A stretch of DNA of 64,000 nt, taken from contig JAMKCH010001711.1 in the NCBI GenBank assembly GCA_023653785.1, positions 1 to 64,000 on the forward strand, written 5' to 3'. The position numbers and the translations under genes are program-made. This document shows, in pieces, positions 1-12,500 of this stretch (its first letter is position 1; every line of letters begins with the position of its first letter). The notes under the pieces are model-generated. The model did no database searches, was not told the DNA's origin, and saw only the letters and a program-made list of their open reading frames with translations. The DNA is from Ophioderma brevispina. Taxonomy: Eukaryota > Echinodermata > Ophiuroidea > Amphilepidida > Ophiodermatidae.

Positions 1-930
1 ATAAACATATTGCAATCTACTGTTCATTGTTAAGGCCAGGCCTGGGATAGTTCATGATTCAAACTTGGGTGCCGTATGGTGTGTGCAGAAAAAGAGGTGT
101 GTCGGTCTCTCGGTGCGAGCTTTTTTTAGAAGCTGGCTACTTCCTCGAGGCCAAATGCACAAATCTCTACAAGTGAACATCTAGTCTTTTTCGTCTCTTT
201 CCCTCTCTCTCTCTCAGTGTTTGCGTACTACTGATTAATGCTTCTTTTGCAACTTCAAAGAGTTTTTCATGTTGTTAGATGTAGCAGGTCACCCATAAAA
301 GAAAGAAACAACTTGCGGTACTAATTGTTTAGAGCAAGGAAAGCCAAAATTGAATCTGGCCTGCCTGCTTCCTCTATGTGAGTACTGCCTATTACCCTTC
401 ATGCAGATGGGGGCAAACTATTTGTTCCGTAGACGCCTCTCCAACACTTCAAGCCCAATGGTCATGGATGGATTGTACGTCCTGATGGGTAAATTTGATC
501 ATCAAGTGATGAATGGCAACCTGCTGCAGACGTTGTTTTTTTAGAATTCTTACCCTGCAATAATTGCCCAAAAGTTGCAAGTTGCCAGACTGTGGTATGT
601 ATGGCTATGGGATGTCCTGTACAGATTTGTGCCAGGTATCGGGGGACATGTGAAAACACGAAAGGCGAGGTCATTACATCGGGGGACAGTTCTGGTGATT
701 ATGGGGACGAGTAAGAGATTAAGGAGGCAAAATACAGAGGACTAGATTTGCAAATACCTCATGGTAATGAGAACTGTGTGAATTGGTGAATAGTTTATTA
801 TAATGCGTTGTAAAAATAATATTATTTATGGCCAAAATTCCGCATATATCTCTAATTGATTGCAACTAACACTGAAACACATTGTAGTACAAGAATGGAT
901 CTTCAAATATTCTATATGCACATAGGTGCT
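1..930. other. No recognisable gene
   Basis: Only short reading frames (64-70 codons) with no recognisable protein motif, plus a short CT-rich patch near 200-218. I see no RNA gene and no clear mobile-element ends. Confidence 0.5.
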
Positions 931-970
931 ATTTTTTTTGGGGGGGGGTTAGGTTGGGGGGGGGGGGGGT
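931..970. repeat. T-run followed by two poly(G) runs
   Basis: A T8 run is followed by G9, a short linker, and then G13 or more. It is the first of many poly(dG).poly(dC) homopolymers scattered through the window. Confidence 0.9.
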
Positions 971-1216
971 TTTAAAACTATTATATAGAGACCACATTTT
1001 ATCCGAGTGTAATACATTAACATCGCCCAGGATTCAAAGTGGCTACAATTCAAAACGCAACGCAAGTACACATGCTATTTGGCAACATTGCGACCATTTG
1101 GATATGTCAATTAGATTATTAAAATGGATGGCTAGGAATTTTATTTTGGTTGTGTTTAATCACATTCATTTTAGCAGTTTTGTGGGGAGTTTTTTACCTA
1201 AAATATTTCTTCTATG

Positions 1217-2005
1217 AGTCAGGATATGGCCGCAACTAGTTAAGGCGCAATTCCAATGGAGCCAATTGTTTCTTTCAAATTAGCCTGCTCAAGTTGTCCC
1301 CTTTGAAGTCTTGCATAACACATATTATAATAATAGTGCAATAGTTTAAATTGGAAACTTTAGTGTAAGATTCATCCATGTGATACCTTAACCAATGATT
1401 GTTAAAGTCCAATTGGGCTCCAAAATTTACCGAAATGGCGGCCCTTTTTGGAATTTCTGCAAATTAGGTTTATTAAAAATGCATGGATTTGAGTTTCTGG
1501 TGTTGTCCATTATCAAACACCTTGTGTTAGCATATGTTCACTAAAAGAAGTTCTTCTACAAGACAGGATATGGCCGGTAATAATTATGACGAAATTTTCA
1601 AAGGCGGCCATTTTTCTTATGCAAATTTGCATGCTTAGGTTGTCACCTCGAAGTCTTGTTATAAGACATAGTTATATTAGTACAAGAGTGTAATTGCAAA
1701 CTTTAATAAAAGTACTTGTTCATCATTGTGAGACTTGAAACATTGACTGTTAAAGGTTTTTTCCCCCCCCCCCCAAAATTAGGCTCAAATTTATGAAAAT
1801 GGAGCCATTTTGGATTTATGCAGATTAGGTTTTTAATTTAAAATGTATGGGATTTGAGTTCTGGTGGTTGTCCCATTGTCAAACACCTCATGTGAGCATT
1901 TATTCCACGTAAAAGAATTCCTTCTAAAAGACAATATATGGCTTAAAACCAAGTATGGAGCAATTGCTTGGGCGGCCATTTGTTTATGCAAATAGCAGGC
2001 TTAAG
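1217..2005. repeat. Diverged tandem repeat, unit about 350 bp
   Basis: Two full units and the start of a third can be aligned by eye. Each begins with an aggatatggcc-like word at about 1221, 1565 and 1933. Each then carries a gcggccatttt-like word, a gtc-cctcgaagtcttg-like word, a long AT-rich centre with 'aatggcggcc' or 'aatggagcc', a 'gcagattaggtt' word and 'gagtttctggtgttgtcc'. Spacings are about 344 and 368 bp. Unit 2 contains a C12 run absent from unit 1. Divergence is high, so the duplication is old. No open frame runs through it. Confidence 0.75.
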
Positions 2006-2267
2006 CTACTGCGTTGGGCATGTCTATCATGCAAAAATATAGATGATGTTTCTGAGTAAGTGATACCACACTCGCTTTGCCCCCCCTGATGGTACCGACC
2101 AACCTATCTGGCCCAAGGACTATATATTCACAGAATATAAGCCCCACAGTGACAAGGCGCATGTGTACCACTGCATGTAGCTCTGGGTTACGGCTCATTT
2201 TGAGTGTTCATTTTCTATTAATCACATACATTTTTTTGTGTTTGGGGGGTTAAAAAGGATGCTGTTA
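2001..2267. other. No recognisable gene
   Basis: End of the diverged tandem repeat, then unique AT-rich sequence with nothing identifiable. Confidence 0.4.
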
Positions 2268-2423
2268 TGTGGTGTGTGCGCGCGCGCGCGAGTTTATGTG
2301 TGTTTTGTGCGTGCGTGGATGGGTATGTGGGAGTGAGAAGAGTGGTGTGTGTGCATGGCATGTGTGGGTGGGTGTGTGTGTGTGTGGTGGCTATGTGTGT
2401 GGAGCGTGTGTGAGGGGATGTGG
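2268..2423. repeat. Compound (GT)n/(GC)n microsatellite
   Basis: Interrupted GT dinucleotides contain a (CG)6-7 core near 2278-2291. Alternating purine-pyrimidine DNA of this type can adopt the left-handed Z form (general knowledge, not shown here). Confidence 0.85.
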
Positions 2424-4500
2424 TGACTTGATCTCTCGTATGTCTTAAATGTAAAAACTATGCAGTTTTGTGATGGTTTTACATTATTGGTTTATAATGA
2501 ACATTTTATTTAAGATAAAGAGTGGCATTGTTTTTCATCAGTAGCAACGAGGAAAAAGCCAATTGTTTTTTTAAAGGTCCCAGGAAATGAGATGGATCAA
2601 CCTAGTCCAACTCTTTACGGGGGCATTCCATTCCAGATAAACAGGGCCAAACAAAGAATACACTACCAAGTGAATCATTAGTGAAAATATTGATTTCAGT
2701 CACGTGAAAGCATCAGATCACACCGTCACCTGGGAATTTGCTATACGCTCTGAAAAATCGATAGCCACTAATGATGTCATCACCAACCCAAATATTGATG
2801 GCTTTCTCGCCCCTCCTCAAGTTTACCAAACTTCTTTCAATACAATTTAGAAATGAAGAGCGCCGCTCATACTTACATTACTGGAATGGTGACGTCATAT
2901 TGTGATACAGCTTGGGAGATTTTGGAAATTCTGTAATGTGTGTTCATGACGTTCGAGAGACCTTTTTAGACCTCAGGTGGTCAAAATTATATGCGCAATG
3001 CTAATGGACAAATTCCGGTATGTTCCGGCTATCGGAAGCGGAAAACGAATTTAAATAAGAATTTCCGTTGTTGAGTTGTTGGGGTGGTTTTTATGTCTGT
3101 AACGTTGCGCCATGAGTCAATCCGGAAATTGAGGGTTGAAAAAGACAGTACTTCCTAAATAATCGTAGATAGGCCTGATATAATGTTTATGTGACTAGTG
3201 AGATGTCTATCTGTGTCGGTATTACTTAAGATCATTCCTGAACCCCAACAGTGTCATCATGCAACGGTGCATTTAATTCTAATAACTTGAGGTGCAATGC
3301 AAATATGCATGGTATTTTCCACCAGTGGACCAAGTTTGAACTGTGAAATGCAATGGGAGTATGATTGCTGTCATAAATTATATTGGCCCCCCGAAACCGT
3401 GTTTGTGGGCGCGGTAAGGCATGGTTGTGCATGACACGTACCAATGTACACACAGATTTACTGCAATTCGGTTCTTGTTTACTTAGGTCAGTCACCCAAT
3501 TACTACACATGCAGCAAATTCCGTCGGTTGACTAGCGTCGGTGACTTTTCACTAGAATATTTCTATACAGGCTTCAATAGAGAGGTTTGTTGTGTGCTCC
3601 TTGTAGGGACTTGACTACAAACCACATCACTTCTATTTGCATATCCTGGGGCCTTTAAAGGGCAGCATTTGTGAGCCTTAGCCTCATTCCCTCTGACTTA
3701 CGTGAAAAAAAAGTTGAGATTTCTATATCATTTGAAATGCATGCCTAGATATAGTATGTGGGCCCAATCGTAGGTGCAGATTTTACAGTTTTTGTCTGTG
3801 TAAACGGACAGAAATTAAAACAGTTGCTATAGGGCCCGTGATGAAATGAACAGTTGCTGCATCAGTTAAGGTGAAAACAAACCACCATTCAAAAAAACCA
3901 AAATTTTGGAAGGAAATAGGCTTTTCTCTGGGATATCCAGAGAATCATAAATAAAAATGAATGTGTTCAAGAAATGCCAATTTAAATTATTAGTGACAAA
4001 AACAGTTAATTGTATAAAATAAAGCCTTAGTTATAAACAAATAAATAACATGGATCATTTCACTTTAGTCCTTGTGGTTTTCCCACTTGACACGGCCCAT
4101 GTAGGTGATTTGAATGAATAAAGATGCCAGTTTCAATTAGGCAAATGTGTATCCTTAATTCACATAGCCACCATATTGCACCCTTAAGCACTTTCAAATC
4201 CGGTTATGCCACTGCCAGCGGAGTGCAAAGGGTTCTTAACCAATACAGCCTCAAAGATCAACATATTTTGCGCGTTTAACATGATCTTTAATCATTCAAA
4301 TCAAAACTATAAGATTACTATAGGTCAAAGAAATATAAACAAATGATTCCCAATATGCCAAACCCATGTTATTGGTTTTTATTTTAAAACACTAAAAAAC
4401 AACAAACCAATAAAAAAAATATAAAAAGTGAAATTAATATTCTTATATTGCTGATGGAAACAATGTCACTCTTGGCCCGTATATTCTCAAAACGATGTTT
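2424..4500. other. Intergenic, no gene recognised
   Basis: No frame with a recognisable domain. The longest (92 codons, minus, 3232-3510) shows no family resemblance. A word resembling ccttaatccacatggccac occurs at 4153-4171 and recurs at 5076-5094 and, inverted, at 6406-6423, pointing to a small dispersed repeat. Confidence 0.4.
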
Positions 4501-4534
4501 AACGCTAATCACTGGTTAAATCGAAATTGAAACG

Positions 4535-4770
4535 CAGAGGGGAGGGGGGGGGGGGATGGGGAGGGTGGAGGGGAGGGGAGGGGAGGAGGAGGGGAGGGGG
4601 GAGGGGAGGGGAAGGGGAGGGGCGGGGAGGGGGGAGGGGAGGGGAGACGGAGGGAGGGGAGGGGAGGGGAGGGAAAGAAGGGAAGGGAGGGAAAGGAAGG
4701 GAAGGGAAGGGAAGGGAAGGGAAGGGAAGGGAAGGGAAGGGAAGGGAAGGGAAGGGAAGGGAAGGACGGG
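4535..4770. repeat. Purine-only GGGGA/GGGAA pentanucleotide satellite
   Basis: About 235 bp of almost pure purine on the + strand. An irregular GGGGA-rich half (4540-4680) grades into a near-perfect (GGGAA)n run from about 4685 to 4765. Open frames on both strands here are low-complexity artefacts of the repeat. The G-run density would permit G-quadruplex or triplex structures. Confidence 0.95.
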
Positions 4771-5708
4771 AAGGAAGGTAAGAAGAAAAAACTAAAGGCA
4801 ATTTTTGCTGAGCATATGCTTCTTCTGTAATGTGCGGATGGATTGAAACTAAGTTCCAAATTAAGTTTTACAAGAGAGAGTCAAAACAATGATCAGTACC
4901 TGCTGCAGTGGATAGGAACAGGGGTATCCGGGGGTCTCCTAGTGATCCAAAAACTAATTTACACAAACCACCATTCTTTTATGAAACATGTATACCCTTA
5001 TGGCTACTCTTACAGGCACCTTACTTGCTGGACATTCTACACGGCCCTTTAATTCACATTAGCACAATATATGCACCTTAATCCACATGGCCACTCTACA
5101 AGCACCTTCACCCACGCACGCATACACAACAAAACAACACACAAATTAAACATCTATCCATTATACCCAACAAGCTCAACAAACCGATATGTGTCATATT
5201 AGTGTTATATTAGTGGTATATATGCGGCCTTATACACTCTGTGGTTATATTCTATAGAATACAGTATATTGCACGCAAAATAGACTGTATCTCAACAGAA
5301 CTATTTGGTTTGCATGAATTAGAGTAAACAGTCTCGAAATTTCATATTTGGTCCAGTAATCAGTGTCAATGCTCTAGTATTATCTACATGTTCGCTAATA
5401 ACTTCCCCCATCAAAAACGCCCGCAGATCTCAATAATTTGGAAAATTATGTGCGGTGGGTTGTGATCTTGTGACGACAATGGCCAATTACACAGATCGTT
5501 TTGAGAGATCGACTCGCTTCTGGGATACTTTACACTGAGCAGTCTTGCGTTACAGGATACCATACCAGTTTCTGATTGGTTCCATAATTTTAGTGACCTT
5601 GAAAAATATGTTAATGCCCCTTATTGATACTGCAAATGCTCATGATTTACATTTGGGTCGTGAATTAGCTGCATGCTGATGTTCGGTTAATTTCCCTCAT
5701 AAGCTCAT

Positions 5709-6271
5709 AAGGGGGCTATCATTTTCTTCGGCAAGTGGGGGGGGGGGGTATGCTGGGGGGTCATATATTTTGACATGCAACAACAGAGGGTCATAAAAAG
5801 TATGCCATTGATATAGGGGGGGGGAGTCACAAAATTATCAAAAATGAAGATAACTGAGAGCACTTCGAAGGCACTCGACTCAAACATGATAAAACCAGAG
5901 AGTTTCCGGAGCTCCAAATCCTGGACCCCCGACCCGTGATTGCTCGCGCTACGCCATAGGGGGATACACACTTTATATTACATAGCCTATAAACATGTTC
6001 ATAGGGACCCTAGCCTTCCACTGCTTGTCTCAGTCTTCTTGAGTAGGCCTTAGGCTCGTAAAATTATGTTTGTTTTTTTATTTTAAATCAAACATATCCC
6101 AGTGCGTACATGGTATTGCATCGGCGGGGGGGGGGGGATCCACAAAATACTGTGCTTTAAAAAGGGGTCACAAAATAATGTAGTTTCTTTGATGGAGGTC
6201 ATGAAAAATGGTATGGGTTGATCCACATTTTTGGGACCCTCCCCCCGGCCAAAGAAAATGACAGCCTCCTA
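5709..6271. mobile_element. MITE-like element with G-run, about 560 bp
   Basis: Left end 5709-5745 reads agggggctatcattttctt followed by a G-rich run. The right end at 6235-6271, inverted, reads aggaggctgtcattttcttt followed by a G-rich run. The imperfect terminal inverted repeats are about 28 bp. The interior holds further G-runs (about 5812-5824 and 6125-6137) and no coding frame, consistent with a non-autonomous DNA element. No target-site duplication can be defined confidently. Confidence 0.6.
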
Positions 6272-6449
6272 TTAGTTCAAATTTGTTTACCTCTGAGCTG
6301 ATCGGTTAAGAATTTAACGCTAGCAGTGGCATAACAGGATTTTGGATAGGGTTGATCGGTCTTTGGCGGTATAGTGTGGACGTGTGGATTAAGGGTAGTT
6401 GTGGGGTGGCCATGTGGATTAAGTTACGCGTAGAGTTTCCAGATGGATA

Positions 6450-6740
6450 AAGGGTATAAAAAAATATATACCCTAAATTTTTCTTAGGTGACAACCACCC
6501 CATCCCTTCGACTTTGACGGCATACCCTATCCCCGATGAAGGTGCTACCTTCTTACTGTTTTTGTCCAAACGACCCGGTGAGAGTAATTGATAGTCCGCC
6601 GTCCTCCTAGTCCCGGCTACAACGTAAATAATGTGCACTCGATTCATTTGACTCTAGTCAACTGAATTACTTAGTTTCACTCTTTATTCCGTTGTCGTCT
6701 ATGGAGCCCGACTGTGGCTTTCGGTTGGACTATGATTTAC
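6450..6740. repeat. Dispersed repeat, copies at 23.8 kb and 48.9 kb
   Basis: The 6450-6575 part, inverted, resembles 48900-49035: both contain gaaggtagcaccttca followed by a cgtcaaagtcgaaggg-like word and ggggtggttg. The 6612-6735 part resembles 23808-23935 in direct orientation, with shared words near agtcccgg, tcgattca-ttgactct, ttagtttcac and tcgtctatg. This is therefore a composite of, or part of, at least one moderately repeated family. Confidence 0.55.
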
Positions 6741-6779
6741 TTTCACACCTGAAAGGATACTGTAGGGTCATAGAGAATT

Positions 6780-7984
6780 AAGGGTGGCAATTATCTTGAC
6801 AATTCTTGTTTCATCTCTGTCCAATTAGTCTGCTCCTCCAGCGACACCATGGTTCTTCAATGCATCATGATCTCTCCGATGGCGGATTGAGTCCTCTCCT
6901 TCTCTATCCGTTTTTTGTTCCCTCTCGCTGTTGGGAGTCTTGTCGAATTTTTCTCATTTTATGGATTTTTACGCAAACACTCTGCGATTTATTTATTTTC
7001 AGCTTTAGTTGTTTATATTTATTTAAATATTTAAGCTGGTTTTTTAGGATTTGTCACTGCTTTTTAGGAGTTTTCTCCAAACCGCAACCATACCCTTCCT
7101 CTTTTCCTCCTACTCTCACTCCGCACCTCGATAAGCATGCATCGTCCACTCAATCTCAAATTAACCAAATATCATCAGCTAACTCACGATCCAATTGTAA
7201 ATTCTAAGCAGCATCAAATTGGTGCGGTGTCAGTACCCCACAGAAATTGATAATTAAGTTAAGTAGCTGATCACCTTTGAAAGGTCTTTAATAGAATAAA
7301 AGCGACTATAATATGATTTCCCAATTTTTCCACAGTACTATCCGTACAGACCGGATCAACCTCCAATATTTTTTGTTCTCATTTTCTATATCTTGAACAT
7401 CATTATCCTATTAAAAATCATATAATTTCAAAACGTATTCATCTAAATATCATGGATCACCGAAGGATTAATTAAATTACTTATAACAAAGATGTATTGT
7501 ACAAAACGTAGATTTCTAAATCAAGAGATTATCGAACCACTAATTCGTTTTCTGCATCTTAGTAACAAAATATATGTACTTGAAAATGGAAAACACTAAT
7601 ACCATACTAAAATCATCATAAATCATAGAAATTATTTCCATCAAAGACGCATAAAAGTAAACACAACACACCAAAATTATGATGGAGAGGTACAATGAAA
7701 ATGCAATTTGCCCAAATTAGTGTACCCCCTGAATACACAAAAACTACTAAATTAACCCCCCCAAAAATATAACAAAATTTAACCGGTAAACATCCGCATA
7801 AAAGGCCTACCATAACACAAACACCCTCACACACGCCCGCACACACATATAACATTGAGTGAAGAGCAGCGAAAAAGAAATCAAAACGCATAGGTTTAAA
7901 TATTGTACTGATATGTAAGAAAAGATATTACGACTAAAACATTATGAGCGAAAAAAGGACTTTGAAACAGTTTGACACCAAATT
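6780..7984. other. AT-rich intergenic, no gene recognised
   Basis: Frames of 133 codons (+, 6806-7207) and 91 codons (-, 7616-7891) are open, but their translations are low-complexity and Phe/Leu-rich without a recognisable motif. I treat them as chance. Confidence 0.4.
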
Positions 7985-9130
7985 AACATTGATATCGACA
8001 AAACTACGCTTTTAACAATTCAGCTTTTAGAAGGACTTTAAATTGATTTAATGACATTTGGCATGTTTGACACTCCTGCTGTTAATCGTCCAAATTTAGA
8101 GGCCCGAGTGTAGAAATTGTATTTATTCTATGCATTGGAATTTAAAGTCGTCTTTGTTTTCTTGTATTATAATTATGGTTTTCCCGATGAACCACAATAA
8201 TATTTTCAAAAGATGATGGCTGCATATTATTCTTATATTTAAACATGAAAAGAGCTACTTCTTTTTTGTACATGTCAAATACATTTAGAGTGTTAAAACG
8301 GTCAAATAAAGGTTTCGTTGAGCTCAAATAATCACTATTAGTTATTACTCTCATGGCACGTTTCTGGAGACGAAATACCTTGTTGATGTCATACTTATTG
8401 GAATTACCCCATAACAGTAAACCATAATTAAGATAAGGTAAAACCAAAGAACAATATAATGTATACATTGCATTTGTAGGTAGAAATGACTTGAACTTGC
8501 TAAGAACCCCAATGTTTCTAGAGCATACTTTGCTAACGTTTTCAATGTGCTTTTTCCATGTCGTTTTCATCAATGATAATTCCTAAAAATTTGGCTTCAG
8601 AAACTCTACTCAGTTTACAATCATCGAGGTAAATAGCATGTTCTACATCATCTTTACACATCATAGTACTGTTACGAGTTCCAAGATACATTAGAGTTTT
8701 TCTTTGCATCAGAGACATTATTTTGAAACTCTTTTATTCCATTGTTACATTTTACAAAGAACAGATAAATTGTAATGAGAAGAGAATATGTACATTCGTC
8801 AGCATTAAATAAAATTGTATTTAGAAACTTAGATGGTATACAAAGATATTCATATATATAAAAAGCAATGGCACCAAGAGTGATCCGTGAGTTAAACAAT
8901 ATACCTGCCTCCTTCGGGATTTGGCTGGAATATAAGCACAAAGTTTTCTGTTGGCAAGATAATTCTGAAACCAATCATTGGGACCGTAAAATCCGTAATA
9001 GGAAAAATAAAAACTTCCTGATTTCTCTAATAATATAGGGTGAAAGGATAACAATGAAGCCATTAGTGAAAACTTCAATAATTTCTCGTACAGAAGCACG
9101 CGCTGTCTCTTGCTGAATAAGATTCCTGAA
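7985..9130 (-). pseudogene. Decayed CR1/L2-like LINE, reverse transcriptase to 3' end
   Basis: A non-LTR retrotransposon fragment on the minus strand, broken by frameshifts. In order on that strand: part of the palm and fingers (8821-9099, with NDWFQNYLANRKL and PAKS, the usual W-Q-YL-NRK region); a degraded catalytic loop read as FNADEC where active elements have FADDT (8672-8974); then an intact thumb and C-terminal frame at 8142-8573 (WKKHIENVSK, SRNIGVLSK, LYCSLVLPYLNYG, LLWGN, LQKRAMRVI, HNYNTR). The frame continues shifted through NLDD and SLNQFKVLLKAELL to about 7985. These C-terminal words are typical of CR1/L2-group elements. It is 5'-truncated and cannot be active. Another member lies at 51.5-52.9 kb. 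Confidence 0.85.
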
Positions 9131-9567
9131 CAACTCCCATATTTTATAAAGTTCCTTTTCTACAATACAGTAGCAGGCCTATCCCGATACCCAACTTAAC
9201 GGGATGAAACTCATGAAATTGACATCGAAACACAGCAATAAAGTGCATCTGAAGGACATGCAAACTGTCTCCTGACACCAAAATGATTCCAACCCTTGAG
9301 CTGTGTCCTTTTCTACTCAATCGATCCATGATTAGCGATGCAACAGGGACCATTGACAGGTGAATGTATGAATGCGTCTATCTTGTCCACCAACATGGGT
9401 GGCTATTGAATTCCGGTCTATAAATGAAATGTAGTGTAAAATTCTGAAAAAGTGAATAATTAAAGTTCCACACCATGGAATATTCTGAGATTTTAAGTAA
9501 GGCATTCGCAGCATAAAGCATGATATCATTCTCTACGAACTAAAATTAAAATAGAGTGCCGGGTCTC
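9131..9567. other. Short intergenic stretch
   Basis: Unique sequence between the LINE and the DNA transposon. Minus frames of 65-69 codons have no recognisable motif. Confidence 0.4.
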
Positions 9568-9689
9568 TACAGGGTGTCTCAGAGAGAACGTTACCCTCCA
9601 GAATTTTTTTTTTAATTTTTGATACTTAATAATCCTTATCCTTTTTTTAAGCTTTCTATTATGAAATGTACTTTTTGGGAACATATTGG

Positions 9690-9935
9690 GACCTGCTCCA
9701 CGAAACCCGGATAAAGTCGGAAAAGTTTCATTTTGAGATATGTGCAGATTTGAAATTCTGAGAAAACAAGCTTTAAAACGATGTATAACATGTTGAAAAT
9801 TTCACTTCATTTTTGTCCTTCAAAAATCAATATAGCCTTGAATTCCGTTGTTTCTATTGATTTTACACAAACTGTTTTTGATCTTTTCTCCTAAAGTACT
9901 CCGGCGACTTTGTCCTGGTTTGGTGGGAGCAGGTC
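9690..9935. mobile_element. Nested hAT-like MITE inside the left TIR of copy A
   Basis: The ends are inverted: gacctgctcc followed by cgaaacccggataaagtcgg on the left, and gacctgctccc followed by accaaaccaggacaaagtcg on the right when reversed. The insert interrupts sequence that is contiguous in the relative at 30.8 kb (gaacatatggtgaaaac). Flanking acatattg and acaacattg resemble an imperfect 8-bp target duplication, as hAT elements make. The interior is AT-rich and non-coding. Confidence 0.7.
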
Positions 9936-10134
9936 ACAACATTGGTGAAAACAAGAAAGAAAACGCAGAACAAAAAAATAACCAAAACCAATTACTATTT
10001 CCCTAAGAATGATGCAAACCTACTTTGTCCACGGATAGTTAGCCACCGGAAACCATGGATGCCAAATATCCACACATAAACATGTTTAAGACCCTCCTGC
10101 CAATAATTGCTCTCAAATTCAAGGTCATGTGGTT

Positions 10135-10345
10135 CTAGAGTTTATTGTTCAGATCTCTTGCACTTGCGCAGTATTTTATGGCGATGTCCTTTTGATGGCC
10201 ATATCTCTCATCCTTGCACCTATTTAGAGTCTTGCCATGCTCCAGAATCTTGTTCCTCTTGATTGACATCTTACTGGGAACCCATTGAGGGAAAACGTTT
10301 ACCCATTCACGATGAACAATGGTCTTTTAACCCAAGAGCAGTTCA
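10135..10345 (-). pseudogene. Short conserved frame in copy A, unknown protein
   Basis: On the minus strand an open segment of about 65 codons ends at the stop at 10135-10137 and contains HREWVNVFPQWVPSKMSIK. Copy B on the plus strand (about 31187-31320) encodes the related HREWVNVFPQ followed by DPSKMTIKEN before frameshifts and stops. Conservation between copies suggests a remnant of an element-encoded protein. I do not recognise the family and it lacks visible DDE/DDD residues in this short stretch. Confidence 0.4.
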
Positions 10346-10636
10346 GTAGACTTCTTTTCATGGAGACATGTAGGAGTTACGCCGATGCTTTTATTTGAAA
10401 AGTGCGCGTTAACCCAATCATTAAAGGACATCGCCGGATAAGGAATGGAGAACGCAATCGTAGTTTTATGAGAGCAGATGAACTTGCAACGTTCCGCATT
10501 TTAAAGGGACATGTCCAAAGTTTAACGTTTGCCGGTTTTCAAAACATCCCACCTTTACATAATTCCCTAACAGACGGTTTATGTAAAATTTATAATATCA
10601 GGCTACAATGGGTAATTGAAATTTCCAAATATGGAC

Positions 10637-10733
10637 CCTTCCCCCCAAGAACCACGATGCCGCTTGGCAAGGATGTGCGCTATATATTTAGCAACATATA
10701 ATGAGTGGCATCTGGTTCTTGGGGGGGGGGAAA
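10637..10733. repeat. Short inverted repeat with C/G runs
   Basis: ccccccaagaaccacgatgcc at the left is mirrored by ggcatctggttcttggggggg at the right with a spacer of about 45 bp. A third partial copy, ggtttcttgggggggtg, follows at about 10750-10767. It could be a small foldback insertion within copy A. Confidence 0.6.
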
Positions 10734-11739
10734 GACCTCATTTTTGCATTTGGTTTCTTGGGGGGGTGAACACTAAATGGAATTGCCATAAACGAACAAA
10801 ACCTATTACATACATACCTACCACATCACTATGTGTAAGGCATGCTAATCTATCAAGGGCTCAGTTCAAGGCGTGGATGGCAAATTGTTAACAACAGCCG
10901 GGGGTGACCATTGAATATCTGGGTACTATAAATCATACTAAAATACAGGGAGTGTATTTTCCAATAACAATGGTGAATGAAAGCTATTGAACTGGCCATG
11001 GGAACTGTGATTTATTAGCTCATCGTGCTAGCTAGCTTGCTCAGATATAATAGCGCGCGTCATGGGGCCATTGTGTTGATTCCAGGTCTGCTTGTGTGAA
11101 GACAGTTATTATCCCAATCTCAAGTAGCATAAGCTAACTGGTATTTGGTATGTTGTTAAAGGGCTGACCTCTTGTAGCCCTTTGTAGCTTATAAAGGACA
11201 AAAAGCATGTATAGACGTCACTTACAAAGATCCATAACAAAGGGCAGCTATGCAACATCTCCGTTCCTCATTTAAGTAATAAATGGTCATTGGAATGAGG
11301 AATACTCTGCTTGGCTTTTCTGAGAGAGCATGCCCCTGAGTTTCTCAGACTTTTTAATTTTTCTTGATACAAGTGAATTTTGGGGATAAAAAAACAACAA
11401 TTGATACATGTTAAAGTAGTTGTAAAACACCAATTCAAACTTGATGGTGAAATATAAATACTATGAGATAGAGGGCTCCTTCTCTCCTTACCGCGATGTT
11501 CCTTGAAGTATGAGGGGAGACGGATGAGGGCTTGGCTTGTTAGGCATAACATGTGAACAAATGAATTTAAAACTATGAGGAATCAGTGTGCTCAAAGCCA
11601 TAAGAATTACAATTTACACGATTCTCTGCTATTGCTAGCCGTGGAAAAAGTAGGTTTGTATAATTTTTATTGGAAATAGTCATTTTGGTATTTTTCCACC
11701 GTATTTTTCTTGTTTTCACCATAGTTCCCCTGGAAGCAC

Positions 11740-12500
11740 TGTGATAACCCTGTCTCACCTAGGAAGTTACATTGGCCACCGCACTCTCTCTGTAAGACCC
11801 ACATCGAGAAGACAAAGAGTAAAGTATGTTCACGCATACTAGAACAAAACTCACTGGCACAAGATGGGGTCGCCCCCATACCATATGATCGACGGCACTT
11901 GCCCTGTGCCTCTCATGTGCAGGAGTATGCTTGGCCTGTAGGGAAAGATCAACCCATGGCATGCCAAGAAGCTTGATCGTTAAATGCCTCTTGCCGGCTA
12001 TCACAGGATGCCTCCGTCCCAACACCCAACGGAAAACTGCTAGCATGATTGCCCACCAGACATCCGTCGTTAGTGTAGCGAGCGACAAGAGCGTAGCTGC
12101 AAGTATCTAATGTGAAGCAACCCTATGCCTGGACAGATAATGCTGCAACCGCCTTAAATCCAGAGAGTGTTTCTTGAGCAAAGTCCAAGCTCTTGAACAG
12201 TCTCTAAGGAGTCTCTAAGGAGGTCAAAGACAAGCTTGCCATCAACCAAGTAACATCTATCGGTATGAACATGGTGAGCATCTCCCAAATGGAGCTGACT
12301 CCTCCTTGGGTGAATGGCGATGCCTAAACAGATTGAGAACCAGAATTGGCCGATCTAAGGTTTCTTGCAGAAGTGGGGCTATTGGACCGATCAGGACATA
12401 ACATGTGCGTTGTGGAACACACCATCCAGAAAATGGAACATCTCTGGTCTGCCACTGCTGGAGAAACAATGCACCAAACAAGCCACAACTGCGGCGATTC
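11740..12500 (+). pseudogene. Jockey-like LINE fragment (RT C-terminal part), nested
   Basis: The plus strand, in shifting frames, carries the C-terminal signature of Jockey-group non-LTR retrotransposons. In order: KMGSPPYHM near 11864, HAKKLD near 11966, a degraded TGCLRPTPT-like segment near 12000-12025, PPDIRR near 12055, WRCLNRLRTRIGR near 12313, then a Cys-His-type end (CVVEHTIQKMEHLW, 12400-12450). Stops and frameshifts are frequent, so it is dead. It sits where copy B of the host transposon has continuous TIR sequence, so it inserted into copy A later. Open frames on the opposite strand here are shadows. Confidence 0.75.

Noticed and set aside
4505..4859. Pro/Ser- and Gly/Arg/Glu-rich open frames on both strands
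   Set aside because: All are readings of the GGGAA/GGGGA satellite.
6806..7207. 133-codon plus frame
   Set aside because: Hydrophobic low-complexity text, no motif, no conserved copy in the window.
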